The notes under the pieces were generated by a model. It had not been told where the DNA came from and ran no database searches. It worked only from the letters and a program-made list of their open reading frames with translations. A stretch of 57,206 bases of DNA, from assembly GCA_013287585.1 (NCBI GenBank), contig JABDDN010000007.1:1-57206 (forward strand), written 5' to 3'. The position numbers were made by a program, and so were the translations under genes. Origin of the DNA: Nitrososphaerota archaeon. GTDB lineage: Archaea > Thermoproteota > Nitrososphaeria > Nitrososphaerales > Nitrosopumilaceae. Numbering within the stretch: the stretch's first letter is position 1; the number at the start of each line of letters is the position of its first letter. Shown here piece after piece: positions 42,930 through 50,733 of this stretch.

Positions 42930-44069
42930 TTATACTGCTGACTTTTTATCGAACTTGTCAGCCCAATGCTTTCTATCCTCATATTCTAGTGTTCTATATG
43001 GACCTGTATCTTTTGGTCTATTAGCACTATCTTTTAGTTTTTTGTTACTCCAGAATAAAACTCCGCCTGCAACAACAGCACCAAAGATTGCCATTCCATA
43101 GATTATTCCTACTGGAAATCCTCCACTTGATGTGGTACCGCCTGTGGATTGTGGAGTAGTACCAAATGCTGGTGTACCGCCAACACTGGTTGTAATTGCA
43201 TGACCCTCTATGTTAACTGAAGCTGAACTTGCATGTTGAACTGTCGTAAGTTGATAATTAGTATCTGTGGAAAAAGAAATCGTATTTTGTGTTGGTTTTT
43301 GATTTCCCTCGCTAAGACTACTTTGTCCCATGGCGTAGGTTGTTATTGCTACTTTTTGTCCTTTGTATCCAAAACCGCTAGTCTCAGATATTATGAATGC
43401 TGGATCGAAAAGACTATTCCATTTATCAATTGGTTCTTGTAATATGCTACTTGCATCAATCAAATTATTTTTCAAAGCATCTTCTGCAGGCGTTCCTTTA
43501 ATATTAGAATAAACATCGGGCACGATTTTTTTCATAAAGCTGATTGGAGTATTAATCTCTACATCACCATATTGTGCTGTTTTTATGATGACGGGATCTT
43601 TTAGTGCAAGTCCCATCCATACTGCATCAATTATTGTTGGATTATTGCCACTTCCTTTTGTTATAACATAGCTTGTCAAAGTTGGAATTAATTGAAGATT
43701 GTAATCAATTGATGTTGATTTATCATCTCCTACAAGAGTTGCAGTATATCGTACGATCAAGTCTGTTATGATTACAGGACTTTTCTGATCACGTACTAGT
43801 ACTGTATTTAGCTGATGCATCAAATCTTGAACACTTGTATTGTTAGAGTTTTCAGTAAAACTTATGGTATAATTCTTGCCTGCTAGCAGATCTTTTAGTT
43901 TACCACCATTTGGATATTCAATAAATGCCGATTCCAAAAACTTGAAGGTTGCTTGCGTAGGAGTACCTGATGCACTAAGATTTACAGAAAGATCAGATGT
44001 TGCCCAAATTGGAGAAATGCTACCAAAAATTAATAAACCAATTAATCCTAATGCAAAATACCTATCCAT
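42930..44069 (-). CDS. Secreted protein with C-terminal membrane anchor
   Basis: About 379 residues from the chosen ATG at 44067-44069 (MDRYFALGLIGLLIFGSISPIWA, a signal peptide). An upstream in-frame ATG at 44126 would add 19 residues with no benefit to the signal. The ectodomain is a beta-rich, sequon-containing region with a Thr/Gly/Ser-rich linker (about 310-330). One helix (IYGMAIFGAVVAGGVLFWS) and a basic cytosolic tail (RKHWADKFDKK) follow. I recognise no named family. It is convergent with rnpB. Confidence 0.7.
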   Translation of the reverse strand: MDRYFALGLIGLLIFGSISPIWATSDLSVNLSASGTPTQATFKFLESAFIEYPNGGKLKDLLAGKNYTISFTENSNNTSVQDLMHQLNTVLVRDQKSPVIITDLIVRYTATLVGDDKSTSIDYNLQLIPTLTSYVITKGSGNNPTIIDAVWMGLALKDPVIIKTAQYGDVEINTPISFMKKIVPDVYSNIKGTPAEDALKNNLIDASSILQEPIDKWNSLFDPAFIISETSGFGYKGQKVAITTYAMGQSSLSEGNQKPTQNTISFSTDTNYQLTTVQHASSASVNIEGHAITTSVGGTPAFGTTPQSTGGTTSSGGFPVGIIYGMAIFGAVVAGGVLFWSNKKLKDSANRPKDTGPYRTLEYEDRKHWADKFDKKSAV

Positions 44070-44205
44070 AGTCACGTTCAGACTACTTTTAGGGTCGGTA
44101 ATAAATCTTATCGTAAATACTATCAATAAAATTGAAAATCTGTTTTTGTGGCAAAAGTAATATTGTGCATACTAACATTACCAATCTTCGTAGGAAATTG
44201 AAAAA

Positions 44206-45126
44206 ATGATAACAATACTTGCAGGTGGCACTGGATCCGTTAAACTTGTTAGAGGAATATCCTCACAAACAAGAGATATCAATGTGATATCAAACGTTGG
44301 AGATAACTACTGGCTTTATGGTCTGTATATTTGTCCTGATATTGATACAATTCTTTATGGGCTTGCTGACTTGCTTGATGGGGAAAAAGGCTGGGGAATA
44401 AAAAAAGACACCTATAATTTCTTACGTCAGATGGAAATGTTAGGAGAAGAAACTTGGTTTAAGATTGGAGATAGAGATGCAGCAATCCATCTTTTACGAA
44501 CAAACATGCTCAAAAACGGTAAGAATCTGTCTGATATTACTACATGGTTGTGCCAAAAATTTGCTATTGATATAAAAATAATTCCTGTCACAGATAATAC
44601 TGTTGAGACAAGAATTGTGACAAACAAAGGTGATCTTCACCTTCAAGAATTCTGGGTAAAACACAAGGGACAAGATATCGTTGAAGGAATAAAGTATCTT
44701 GGAGCAGACAAAGCTAGAGCAAATCCTGCAGCAGTAAATGCAATACATGATTCTAAACTGGTTATAATTGCACCAGGAAATCCATTAACAAGCATAGGAC
44801 CTATTCTTTCAATTAAAGGGATAAAAAAAGAGCTATCTAAATCAAAAAAGAAAGTTGTTGTAGTAAGTCCACTGATTGGAAACAACTCAATTAGTGGCCC
44901 CGCTGCTAAATATATGGAAGCAGCTGGCATGGAGGTATCAGTGTATGGGCTTGCAAAAATGTATTCTGATGTGGCTTCTCATATTGTGATAGATTCATCT
45001 GATAGACTTTTAACAAGAAAGATAGAAAATTTGGACATGAAAGTATATGAAACTAAAATAAAAATGAAAGACAAAAAAGACGAGGATGCTCTTGCATCTT
45101 TTATTTTAAAACAAGTACATGTCTAA
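44206..45126 (+). CDS. cofD: 2-phospho-L-lactate transferase CofD
   Basis: A 306-residue enzyme of coenzyme F420 synthesis that joins the lactyl phosphate unit to the deazaflavin FO. The N-terminal nucleotide loop ITILAGGTGSVKLVRGI is diagnostic, with NVGDNYWLYGLYICPDIDTILYGLAD and APGNPLTSIGPIL further along. The full length is present. It overlaps cofC by eight bases, so both enzymes are made from one message. Confidence 0.95.
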   Translation: MITILAGGTGSVKLVRGISSQTRDINVISNVGDNYWLYGLYICPDIDTILYGLADLLDGEKGWGIKKDTYNFLRQMEMLGEETWFKIGDRDAAIHLLRTNMLKNGKNLSDITTWLCQKFAIDIKIIPVTDNTVETRIVTNKGDLHLQEFWVKHKGQDIVEGIKYLGADKARANPAAVNAIHDSKLVIIAPGNPLTSIGPILSIKGIKKELSKSKKKVVVVSPLIGNNSISGPAAKYMEAAGMEVSVYGLAKMYSDVASHIVIDSSDRLLTRKIENLDMKVYETKIKMKDKKDEDALASFILKQVHV

Positions 45127-45757
45127 ATTACGTACAGGTGCAATTGTTCCAGTAAAAACTTTTTCAAAAGCTAAAACACGACTAAACCTGTCATACGAAA
45201 AAACAGAAGATCTTTGTAAGATGATGCTAGAAGAAGTTTTACAAACAATTTCACAATCTGATGTTATAGAAAAAATCACAGTTGTAAGTAAAGACGAATC
45301 TGCCTTTAAGATTGGAAAAAAATTTGATGTTGTTGAAATCTATGATGAAAAAGAACAAGGTGTAAACAATGCAGTTGCAATGGCAGACAAATATTTTTTA
45401 GATGAGGGATTTGACGCTACAATCGTATTTCCTCAAGATGTTCCTCTCATGCAAACCGAGGATATACGGACGCTATATGATTTTCAAATGATTGACAAGT
45501 GTGTACTTGTGGTACCCTCTAGAAGATTTGATGGGACAAATGCACTATTTAGAAGCCCAGTAGACGTCATGGAAACTCATTATGATGAAGACAGCTATAA
45601 AATCCATCTAACTACTGCAAATAATAAATCTGTAAAATCTGCACTGGTTTTGATTAGAAGAATAATGCTTGATGTAGATGAACCAGAAGATCTTCAAACT
45701 ATTTTAAAATATTCAAAACCATCAATTTCAAAAATGCTTGAGGATTTGTTAATCTGA
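45119..45757 (+). CDS. cofC: 2-phospho-L-lactate (or PEP) guanylyltransferase CofC
   Basis: A 212-residue nucleotidyltransferase that activates the three-carbon phosphate unit for CofD. The N-terminus GAIVPVKTFSKAKTRL is the family's nucleotide-binding signature, and FPQDVPLMQTEDI carries the metal-binding aspartate region. Whether phosphoenolpyruvate or 2-phospholactate is used cannot be told from the sequence. Its start lies within the end of cofD (8-base overlap), typical of this pair. Confidence 0.93.
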   Translation: MSKLRTGAIVPVKTFSKAKTRLNLSYEKTEDLCKMMLEEVLQTISQSDVIEKITVVSKDESAFKIGKKFDVVEIYDEKEQGVNNAVAMADKYFLDEGFDATIVFPQDVPLMQTEDIRTLYDFQMIDKCVLVVPSRRFDGTNALFRSPVDVMETHYDEDSYKIHLTTANNKSVKSALVLIRRIMLDVDEPEDLQTILKYSKPSISKMLEDLLI

Positions 45758-45807
45758 TATTATAATTTTCAAAACTAGATTCTAGATTATAATCGATGTC
45801 AATACAT

Positions 45808-46803
45808 TCAGACTCGTGTTATGGTTGATTCCTTTTTTGATTTTATGTAGTTTAATGTAATGCTAACAATAGCAATTCCGCCAGCAATCAAAAGTAACGC
45901 CTCTAATGTATTTGAAAATGGATCTGAAAACTCACCTGTAATTGGAGACTGGGTCATTTCAGATATAAAATAAGCATATGAAAATATGAAGTAGTTTGTT
46001 GCCCAATGAATCAAGATGGCAGGTGCAAAACCATATCTAAAGTAAACCCAGCCAATTATTATTCCTGCCACAGTTGCTTGAGCAAACTTACCTGTACTCC
46101 ATGGTGTGCCAGAAATAATGTGGGCGACTCCAAAAAATATGGCAACTGTTATGATCAATGCTAATACTTTTTTGTAATTTGTAACTTCCAAATTTTTTGA
46201 TGGGTGCCAAAGTGATTTGAAAAAATGTTTTAACGATGTTTTATGGGAAAATATGGCATAAAGTGGAAGACCGATAAGTAGAACTCTGAAACCTACTTCT
46301 TCACTTAATGGTGATGTTGAGATTTGAAAGAATTGGATTAATCTATTTTGGGATGCTGGTGATTCTATGTTGATGCCAAAACTGTGTTGAATAAAATCAA
46401 TAATTAGAGAAAAGACAATTAGAATAGAAAACCAGGTTATCATGCTCAAAAGTGCGTTGTTTTTGATATTCTGCCAGCCTTCTGTCATTACCAAAGAAAG
46501 TGCTTTTAGCAAGCTTCGCTGAGGACCAGCCAGTGAAATAACGAACAAAACAAGATAGATACACCACATAACAATAAAACCGTCGCCAATCTCAAAATGA
46601 ATTGGCAGCTTGAATCCTATCCCGCCAAGAAAAATATCTACACCGTCAAGTGGATACTGAAAGTTAATCTCTTTTCCTAAATTCGAATTAAAAACCACAT
46701 ATGCTCCAATGGGAAAAGAAATGATCATCATACCGAAGATAACTGATGCTAGTGCAGAATATGGAATAGCTAGAACGCGTAGGAGTTTATCGATTTTTAA
46801 CAA
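45808..46803 (-). CDS. CPBP-family intramembrane metalloprotease (Abi/Rce1-like)
   Basis: A 331-residue polytopic membrane protein with about eight helices. The CPBP signature appears as SEEVGFRVLLIG (the EExxxR motif), with FFGVAHII (FxxxH) and a third conserved region near ILIHWATNYF, so the active site looks intact. These proteases process prenylated or other membrane substrates; the partner here is unknown. It follows aIF1 by seven bases on the same strand and is probably co-transcribed. Confidence 0.9.
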   Translation of the reverse strand: MLKIDKLLRVLAIPYSALASVIFGMMIISFPIGAYVVFNSNLGKEINFQYPLDGVDIFLGGIGFKLPIHFEIGDGFIVMWCIYLVLFVISLAGPQRSLLKALSLVMTEGWQNIKNNALLSMITWFSILIVFSLIIDFIQHSFGINIESPASQNRLIQFFQISTSPLSEEVGFRVLLIGLPLYAIFSHKTSLKHFFKSLWHPSKNLEVTNYKKVLALIITVAIFFGVAHIISGTPWSTGKFAQATVAGIIIGWVYFRYGFAPAILIHWATNYFIFSYAYFISEMTQSPITGEFSDPFSNTLEALLLIAGGIAIVSITLNYIKSKKESTITRV

Positions 46804-46810
46804 GTCTCAT

Positions 46811-47119
46811 TTAATGAACTTCAATACTTGCTTCTGGAAATCCAAGTTTGACTAGAGTAGTTTTGATTGTATCTCGGTGGTCTCCTTGAAGTAAAATGTA
46901 TCCTTCTTTTACTGTGCCACCACATGCATATTTTGCTTTTAATTCTCTAACAACTTTAGCTAGGTCATTCATCTTTGGATTAATTCCTTCAATCATTGTC
47001 CCTTTTTTCTTAAAACGTCTCTCTTCAAGACGAACTACAATTTGAGTAGCATCTTTTTCAAGTTCTCCGCAGGCACATAAATCGTCAGGAAGTCCGCATG
47101 TATTGCAGATTACTGCCAT
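46811..47119 (-). CDS. Translation initiation factor aIF1 (SUI1 family)
   Basis: A 102-residue protein with an N-terminal zinc-binding stretch (CNTCGLPDDLCAC) and the SUI1 domain: TQIVVRLEERRFKKKGTMIEGI, LKAKYACGGTVKEGYILLQGDHRD and LVKLGF. It promotes scanning or start-codon selection on the small ribosomal subunit. The length and N-terminal cysteines are typical for archaea. It is divergent from the p27-type gene at 47197. Confidence 0.95.
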   Translation of the reverse strand: MAVICNTCGLPDDLCACGELEKDATQIVVRLEERRFKKKGTMIEGINPKMNDLAKVVRELKAKYACGGTVKEGYILLQGDHRDTIKTTLVKLGFPEASIEVH

Positions 47120-47196
47120 TCAAAATAAAAACTTGGTTTCCTACTATTAAGCCTTGTTCGACTACATTTTTTACTTGGAAATTCCCAAATTAGTTT

Positions 47197-47526
47197 GTGT
47201 CTACAGATCTTACTAAAAAAGCGGTTGAAATGCTTCTAAAAGGTGCAACTCTTGTAAGTGATCCTTGTCCATATTGTAAGGGAGTACGTATCATGAAAAA
47301 TGGTAGTGCACTATGTGTAAACTGTGGAAGAGAAGCTAATGAAGAAAAAATACCAGAAAAAATAGAAGAAAAACCTAGTGGCGATCCCCTACTTGCAGGC
47401 CTTGAGCAAAAACTAAAGGAACTAACTAAAGAACTTGAACATGAAAAAGATCATCAAAAACAGCAACAGATCCTAAAATCAATCAATGATATCATAAATA
47501 TTAAAGAGAAGATCAAAAAGATCTAA
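47197..47526 (+). CDS. Autoantigen p27 / UPF0148-type zinc-ribbon protein
   Basis: A 109-residue protein, GTG start. The N-terminal block KKAVEMLLKGATLVSDPCPYCKGVRIMKNGSALCVNC is the Sjogren's syndrome/scleroderma autoantigen 1 (p27) domain with a CxxC...CxxC zinc site. The C-terminal half is a highly charged coiled coil (QKLKELTKELEHEKDHQKQQ). The function in archaea is not established. It is followed by the short Sec61-beta gene after 42 bases. Confidence 0.88.
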   Translation: MSTDLTKKAVEMLLKGATLVSDPCPYCKGVRIMKNGSALCVNCGREANEEKIPEKIEEKPSGDPLLAGLEQKLKELTKELEHEKDHQKQQQILKSINDIINIKEKIKKI

Positions 47527-47568
47527 GCACAAAAGTATTTATGTAAAAATCTTGCAAGATATAGTAAC

Positions 47569-47733
47569 ATGAGTAGCAAGAAATCGGCACCGCTTCCAGC
47601 ATCTAGTGCGGGTCTATTGAGATTCTTTGAGGACGAGACAAAAGGGTATAAACTAAGGCCAGAGATTGTTGTGGCTATTCCAAGTGCATTGATTTCTATC
47701 TCGTGGATATTAAAAATATTTTTCTTACGATGA
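47569..47733 (+). CDS. Protein translocase subunit Sec61-beta
   Basis: A 54-residue frame, ATG 47569 to TGA 47733. The sequence PLPASSAGLLRFFEDETKGYKLRPEIVV is highly characteristic of archaeal Sec61-beta, and one hydrophobic helix (AIPSALISISWILKIFF) anchors the C-terminus. It is an accessory subunit of the SecYE channel. Its stop codon overlaps the start of the DUF2070 gene (ATGA at 47730), implying coupled translation. It is easily missed because of its size. Confidence 0.92.
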   Translation: MSSKKSAPLPASSAGLLRFFEDETKGYKLRPEIVVAIPSALISISWILKIFFLR

Positions 47734-49466
47734 CAGAAAATGCTGATAATGTGTCGCGTATACACAAGCGATATACATTAACAACTCTAACCCCATCATC
47801 ACACTATCTTTCTCTTCTAATTTCTATAATAGTGACATCTGCAACAGTGTCACTTGCGTTGTTTGTATATTTTAAAACAAGTGACAAAATATTTTTTAGT
47901 TTGCCATTATCAATTGCAGTACTTTATGGTACACAACTTCTAGATGCACGTTTGTTAAAAACAGAATTTTCCAAAATTGTGCATCTATCTGCATTTGGAA
48001 ATCTCTTGTGGTTTGTAACCCTTCTTGGAGGATTTGTGTCAGCACATGTTTTTTCAAAACCTGAACTATTGCCAATTTATATCACAGAAGGAATGTTTTT
48101 GTTTGCAAGCTTTAGAATTGGACTTTTTACATCTGTCATGGGAGCAAAATTAAAAACTGCGTGGGCAATTTGTCTTATTCAACCACTGGCAATGTTTTTT
48201 GCATTTGTACCATCAGAATCTTGGATTCCTATGCTTTCAGATTTAAAAGTCATAGGATATGGTCTAGTATTTTTGTTTCTTGCAACAGCCTGGACACTAT
48301 TGTCAGATAGAGCAGCAGGTATCAAAGTTCCAAGAACACACAAAGTATTGCAAGCCTATGTGGCAGCTTGGACAAGAAACGATCCTTCTGAAATGGAAAC
48401 TTTGATGGAAGAACGTTCACAACCCACAAAGGTATCGACATTTCAAATTTTATTTAAAACAAAAAATAATGAATGCCGACTAGTTGTACCAGACGTCCAT
48501 CCAGGACCATTTCATCCAATTGGAGGAAGTAACATTCCGTATTTGATATACAAAAATCTGAATTACTCTGCGATGGTTATGCATAGTGTCTCTGATCATT
48601 CTCTTAATTTGCCGTCAAAATCTCAAGTTGATGCGTATCTTTCTAGTCTCACCAATAGTTCTATAATTCACAAAGGCTTTGATTGCACAAAACCTGTTAC
48701 AGTTCAAGTAAACAAAGCCCGTGCAGTTGGAATGCTTTTTGGTAAAACCGCTGTTTTGATTTTATCATTATCCCCACATGGTATGGAGGATGTGCCACTT
48801 TATGTTAAAAGTGAACTTGAACAATATGGAAAAAATCGCGGATTTGAAAAAATCTTAATCGTTGATAGCCACAATGCAATGGGAGAAGAAATTCTAAAAC
48901 AAGACTCGGATGATCTTCTAAAAGCAGCAAAATCAAACCTTGATACATTGATAACAAAAGAAGCATATCCATTAGAAATTGGATATGCAAACTCGGAAAA
49001 TTTGGAAATTCAGGCAGACGATCTTGGTCCTGGCAAAGTTGGAATGATGTGTCTGAAAATTAACAACGAAAAATTTTTCCTTGGTTGGGCAGACTCTAAC
49101 AACATGAGAAATGGATTACGTGAAGAAATCGTATCGTCTCTTTCAAAAGCTGGATATGATTTACTTGATATCTGTACTTCCGACTCTCACTACAAGGCAA
49201 GAGAAGCAAGAAACAAGTATGGTTATTTCTATTTTGGAAGCCTATCTGAGTCGCAAGAAGTTGCTTCTTGGTATTTGAATTTGGCAAAAAAGGCAGAACA
49301 GAATCTCTCTCCTGCAATGTTTGAAACTCTAAAGCAGGAAACAGATGTCAAAGTAATGGGGCCAAAACAGCTTGAGAACTATTCAAAATCGCTTGACAGG
49401 GCAATGAGAATTACACAAGGCTTTTTGATAGGAACTACTACTTTCTTTTTATTCACTTTGCTCTAA
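47730..49466 (+). CDS. DUF2070 family membrane protein
   Basis: About 578 residues from ATG 47730 (MTENADNVSRIHKRY); an upstream in-frame ATG at 47703 would run through the Sec61-beta end and is unlikely. Residues to about 200 form six or seven membrane helices. The rest is a large soluble domain with LVVPDVHPGPFHPIGGSNIPYLI, LSPHGMEDVP, VDSHNAMGEE and CTSDSHYKAREARN, which contain many conserved His and Asp residues that could bind metal. A final helix (FLIGTTTFFLFTLL) ends it. DUF2070 is archaeal and uncharacterised. Coupling to Sec61-beta hints at a membrane or export role. Confidence 0.88.
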   Translation: MTENADNVSRIHKRYTLTTLTPSSHYLSLLISIIVTSATVSLALFVYFKTSDKIFFSLPLSIAVLYGTQLLDARLLKTEFSKIVHLSAFGNLLWFVTLLGGFVSAHVFSKPELLPIYITEGMFLFASFRIGLFTSVMGAKLKTAWAICLIQPLAMFFAFVPSESWIPMLSDLKVIGYGLVFLFLATAWTLLSDRAAGIKVPRTHKVLQAYVAAWTRNDPSEMETLMEERSQPTKVSTFQILFKTKNNECRLVVPDVHPGPFHPIGGSNIPYLIYKNLNYSAMVMHSVSDHSLNLPSKSQVDAYLSSLTNSSIIHKGFDCTKPVTVQVNKARAVGMLFGKTAVLILSLSPHGMEDVPLYVKSELEQYGKNRGFEKILIVDSHNAMGEEILKQDSDDLLKAAKSNLDTLITKEAYPLEIGYANSENLEIQADDLGPGKVGMMCLKINNEKFFLGWADSNNMRNGLREEIVSSLSKAGYDLLDICTSDSHYKAREARNKYGYFYFGSLSESQEVASWYLNLAKKAEQNLSPAMFETLKQETDVKVMGPKQLENYSKSLDRAMRITQGFLIGTTTFFLFTLL

Positions 49467-50084
49467 ATCCATTTCTTCTAAATTACCATAAAATTCATCA
49501 CAAAAAGAATCTAGTTGGAATATGGGTATTATAGGAACCTTGTTGATGAATTTGACTTCTTCTTGGTATAGTGTTACGATAGCAGGTAGTGCCGCACGTA
49601 CCTTTTCTTTAATAACATAATGTTTTGCTCTTTCAATTTGTTTGTTGACTGCAGTCTCTAATGCAGAGTAACTTAGCCTCTTCCAATGTTTGCAGTCTAT
49701 GAGAATTGCCACTCCTGCTTTTATGCCAATAACATCTATCTGCATTCTTGGTTTTGTTAAAGTTAGATTTCTTATGACATCAAATTCTCTTAACTCTAAA
49801 ATTTCTGAAACAAGTGCCTCAAAATCCTTCCAGTCTAAAATCTGTGAAATCTCATCAATTGGGGCACCCATTCTTAATGCAAGTAAGCTGGTTTTCAGTT
49901 TGTCATTATCTTGAAAATGTATTTGATTATCTTGAAAAGTTCCGATGCCATTTTGCATAAAGTTGTCTAGTATTTGTCTTGCAGTTTCATCACTGGTTTG
50001 CGTTACAACGCTAAAATCTTTTACAGATAGCCCTCCTGGAATTATTCCCTTGATGCCCTTGACTAGAGTCTGGATATTCAACAA
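49449..50084 (-). CDS. Mrr-like restriction endonuclease-fold protein
   Basis: A 211-residue protein. The N-terminal 75 residues look like a winged helix (TSDETARQILDNFMQNGIG). The C-terminal domain has the PD-(D/E)xK arrangement: E94 or nearby in FEALVSEILEL, D117 (QIDVIGI), and D130-x-K132 (LIDCKHWK), then a helix with Q153. It is likely a nuclease acting on DNA, as in type IV restriction or repair; conserved thaumarchaeal occurrence would favour repair. The 3' end overlaps the convergent DUF2070 gene by 18 bases. Confidence 0.82.
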   Translation of the reverse strand: MLNIQTLVKGIKGIIPGGLSVKDFSVVTQTSDETARQILDNFMQNGIGTFQDNQIHFQDNDKLKTSLLALRMGAPIDEISQILDWKDFEALVSEILELREFDVIRNLTLTKPRMQIDVIGIKAGVAILIDCKHWKRLSYSALETAVNKQIERAKHYVIKEKVRAALPAIVTLYQEEVKFINKVPIIPIFQLDSFCDEFYGNLEEMDLEQSE

Positions 50085-50206
50085 TCGTGGTTTATTTTGG
50101 GTTTATAAAATATTATTCATAAAACTTGATTAGAAGATAACCTGTAGATATTATACTAGGAATAATTTTGAACCTATTTTTCCAGAAAACTCCAGCAGAA
50201 CTACAC

Positions 50207-50250
50207 AATTAGCTAAATGGTTGTAACTCTAGCTAAACAGTATATATCAA
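50207..50250 (+). promoter_or_regulatory. Promoter with repeated AGCTAAA upstream of the NitrOD5-like gene
   Basis: AGCTAAA occurs twice (50211 and 50232), 21 bases or two helical turns apart, just before the TATA box AGTATATATC (50239-50248). This spacing suggests a regulator site or two BRE-like elements; the transcript would begin near 50270. Confidence 0.4.
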
Positions 50251-50305
50251 AACCGTTCTTTAGAGTAACAGATGCAATGAAACTACTAGCACATACCATA
50301 GGAGT

Positions 50306-50605
50306 ATGATTAATCTAATGTTGGATAATAAAGAAGAGGTAAAAAGAGCATTGGTAACTCTAGCCGTAGAAAAAGCACTACTTGATATTGGAAAGCCTAC
50401 CTATGACAAAGTGTTAGAGATTCTAAATACGGAATACCATTGTCATCTGCCAGATTGTTATGAACATCCTAAATACCTTAATGAAATACTCAAGCAATTA
50501 TCCGGTAATGCTGGCAAAGTCATAGTAGAATCAATTGCAAGACAATTAGAGGAATTTAACCATCATAAACCAATTAAGAAATTTTTGGAAGTAATATACA
50601 ATTAA
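50306..50605 (+). CDS. NitrOD5-like domain protein, 99 aa
   Basis: The segment VEKALLDIGKPTYDKVLEILNTEYHCHLPDCYEHPKYLNEILKQL resembles the small thaumarchaeal domain called NitrOD5 (Nitrosopumilus output domain), as I remember it. It has a Cys-His cluster (YHCHLPDCYEHP) that might bind metal. The protein is soluble and helical. A second ATG at 50318 is an equally good start. Its role is unknown; the domain name reflects linkage to signalling proteins. Confidence 0.65.
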   Translation: MINLMLDNKEEVKRALVTLAVEKALLDIGKPTYDKVLEILNTEYHCHLPDCYEHPKYLNEILKQLSGNAGKVIVESIARQLEEFNHHKPIKKFLEVIYN

Positions 50606-50733
50606 CACCAGAAACTTTGCACAACAAATTTTCACCCGTTTCTTAACAGTCAATTTGAAATGTCAGTTTCACCCTTTAACTTATCAGTGTCTGATTTCTT
50701 ATTCTTATATACAGTTTCAAGCAAAACAGTGCA

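Noticed and set aside
50217-50309. A 30-residue frame ending in an ATGA overlap with the NitrOD5-like gene
   Set aside because: The TATA box at 50239-50248 would place the transcript start downstream of this ATG, so it would not be transcribed.
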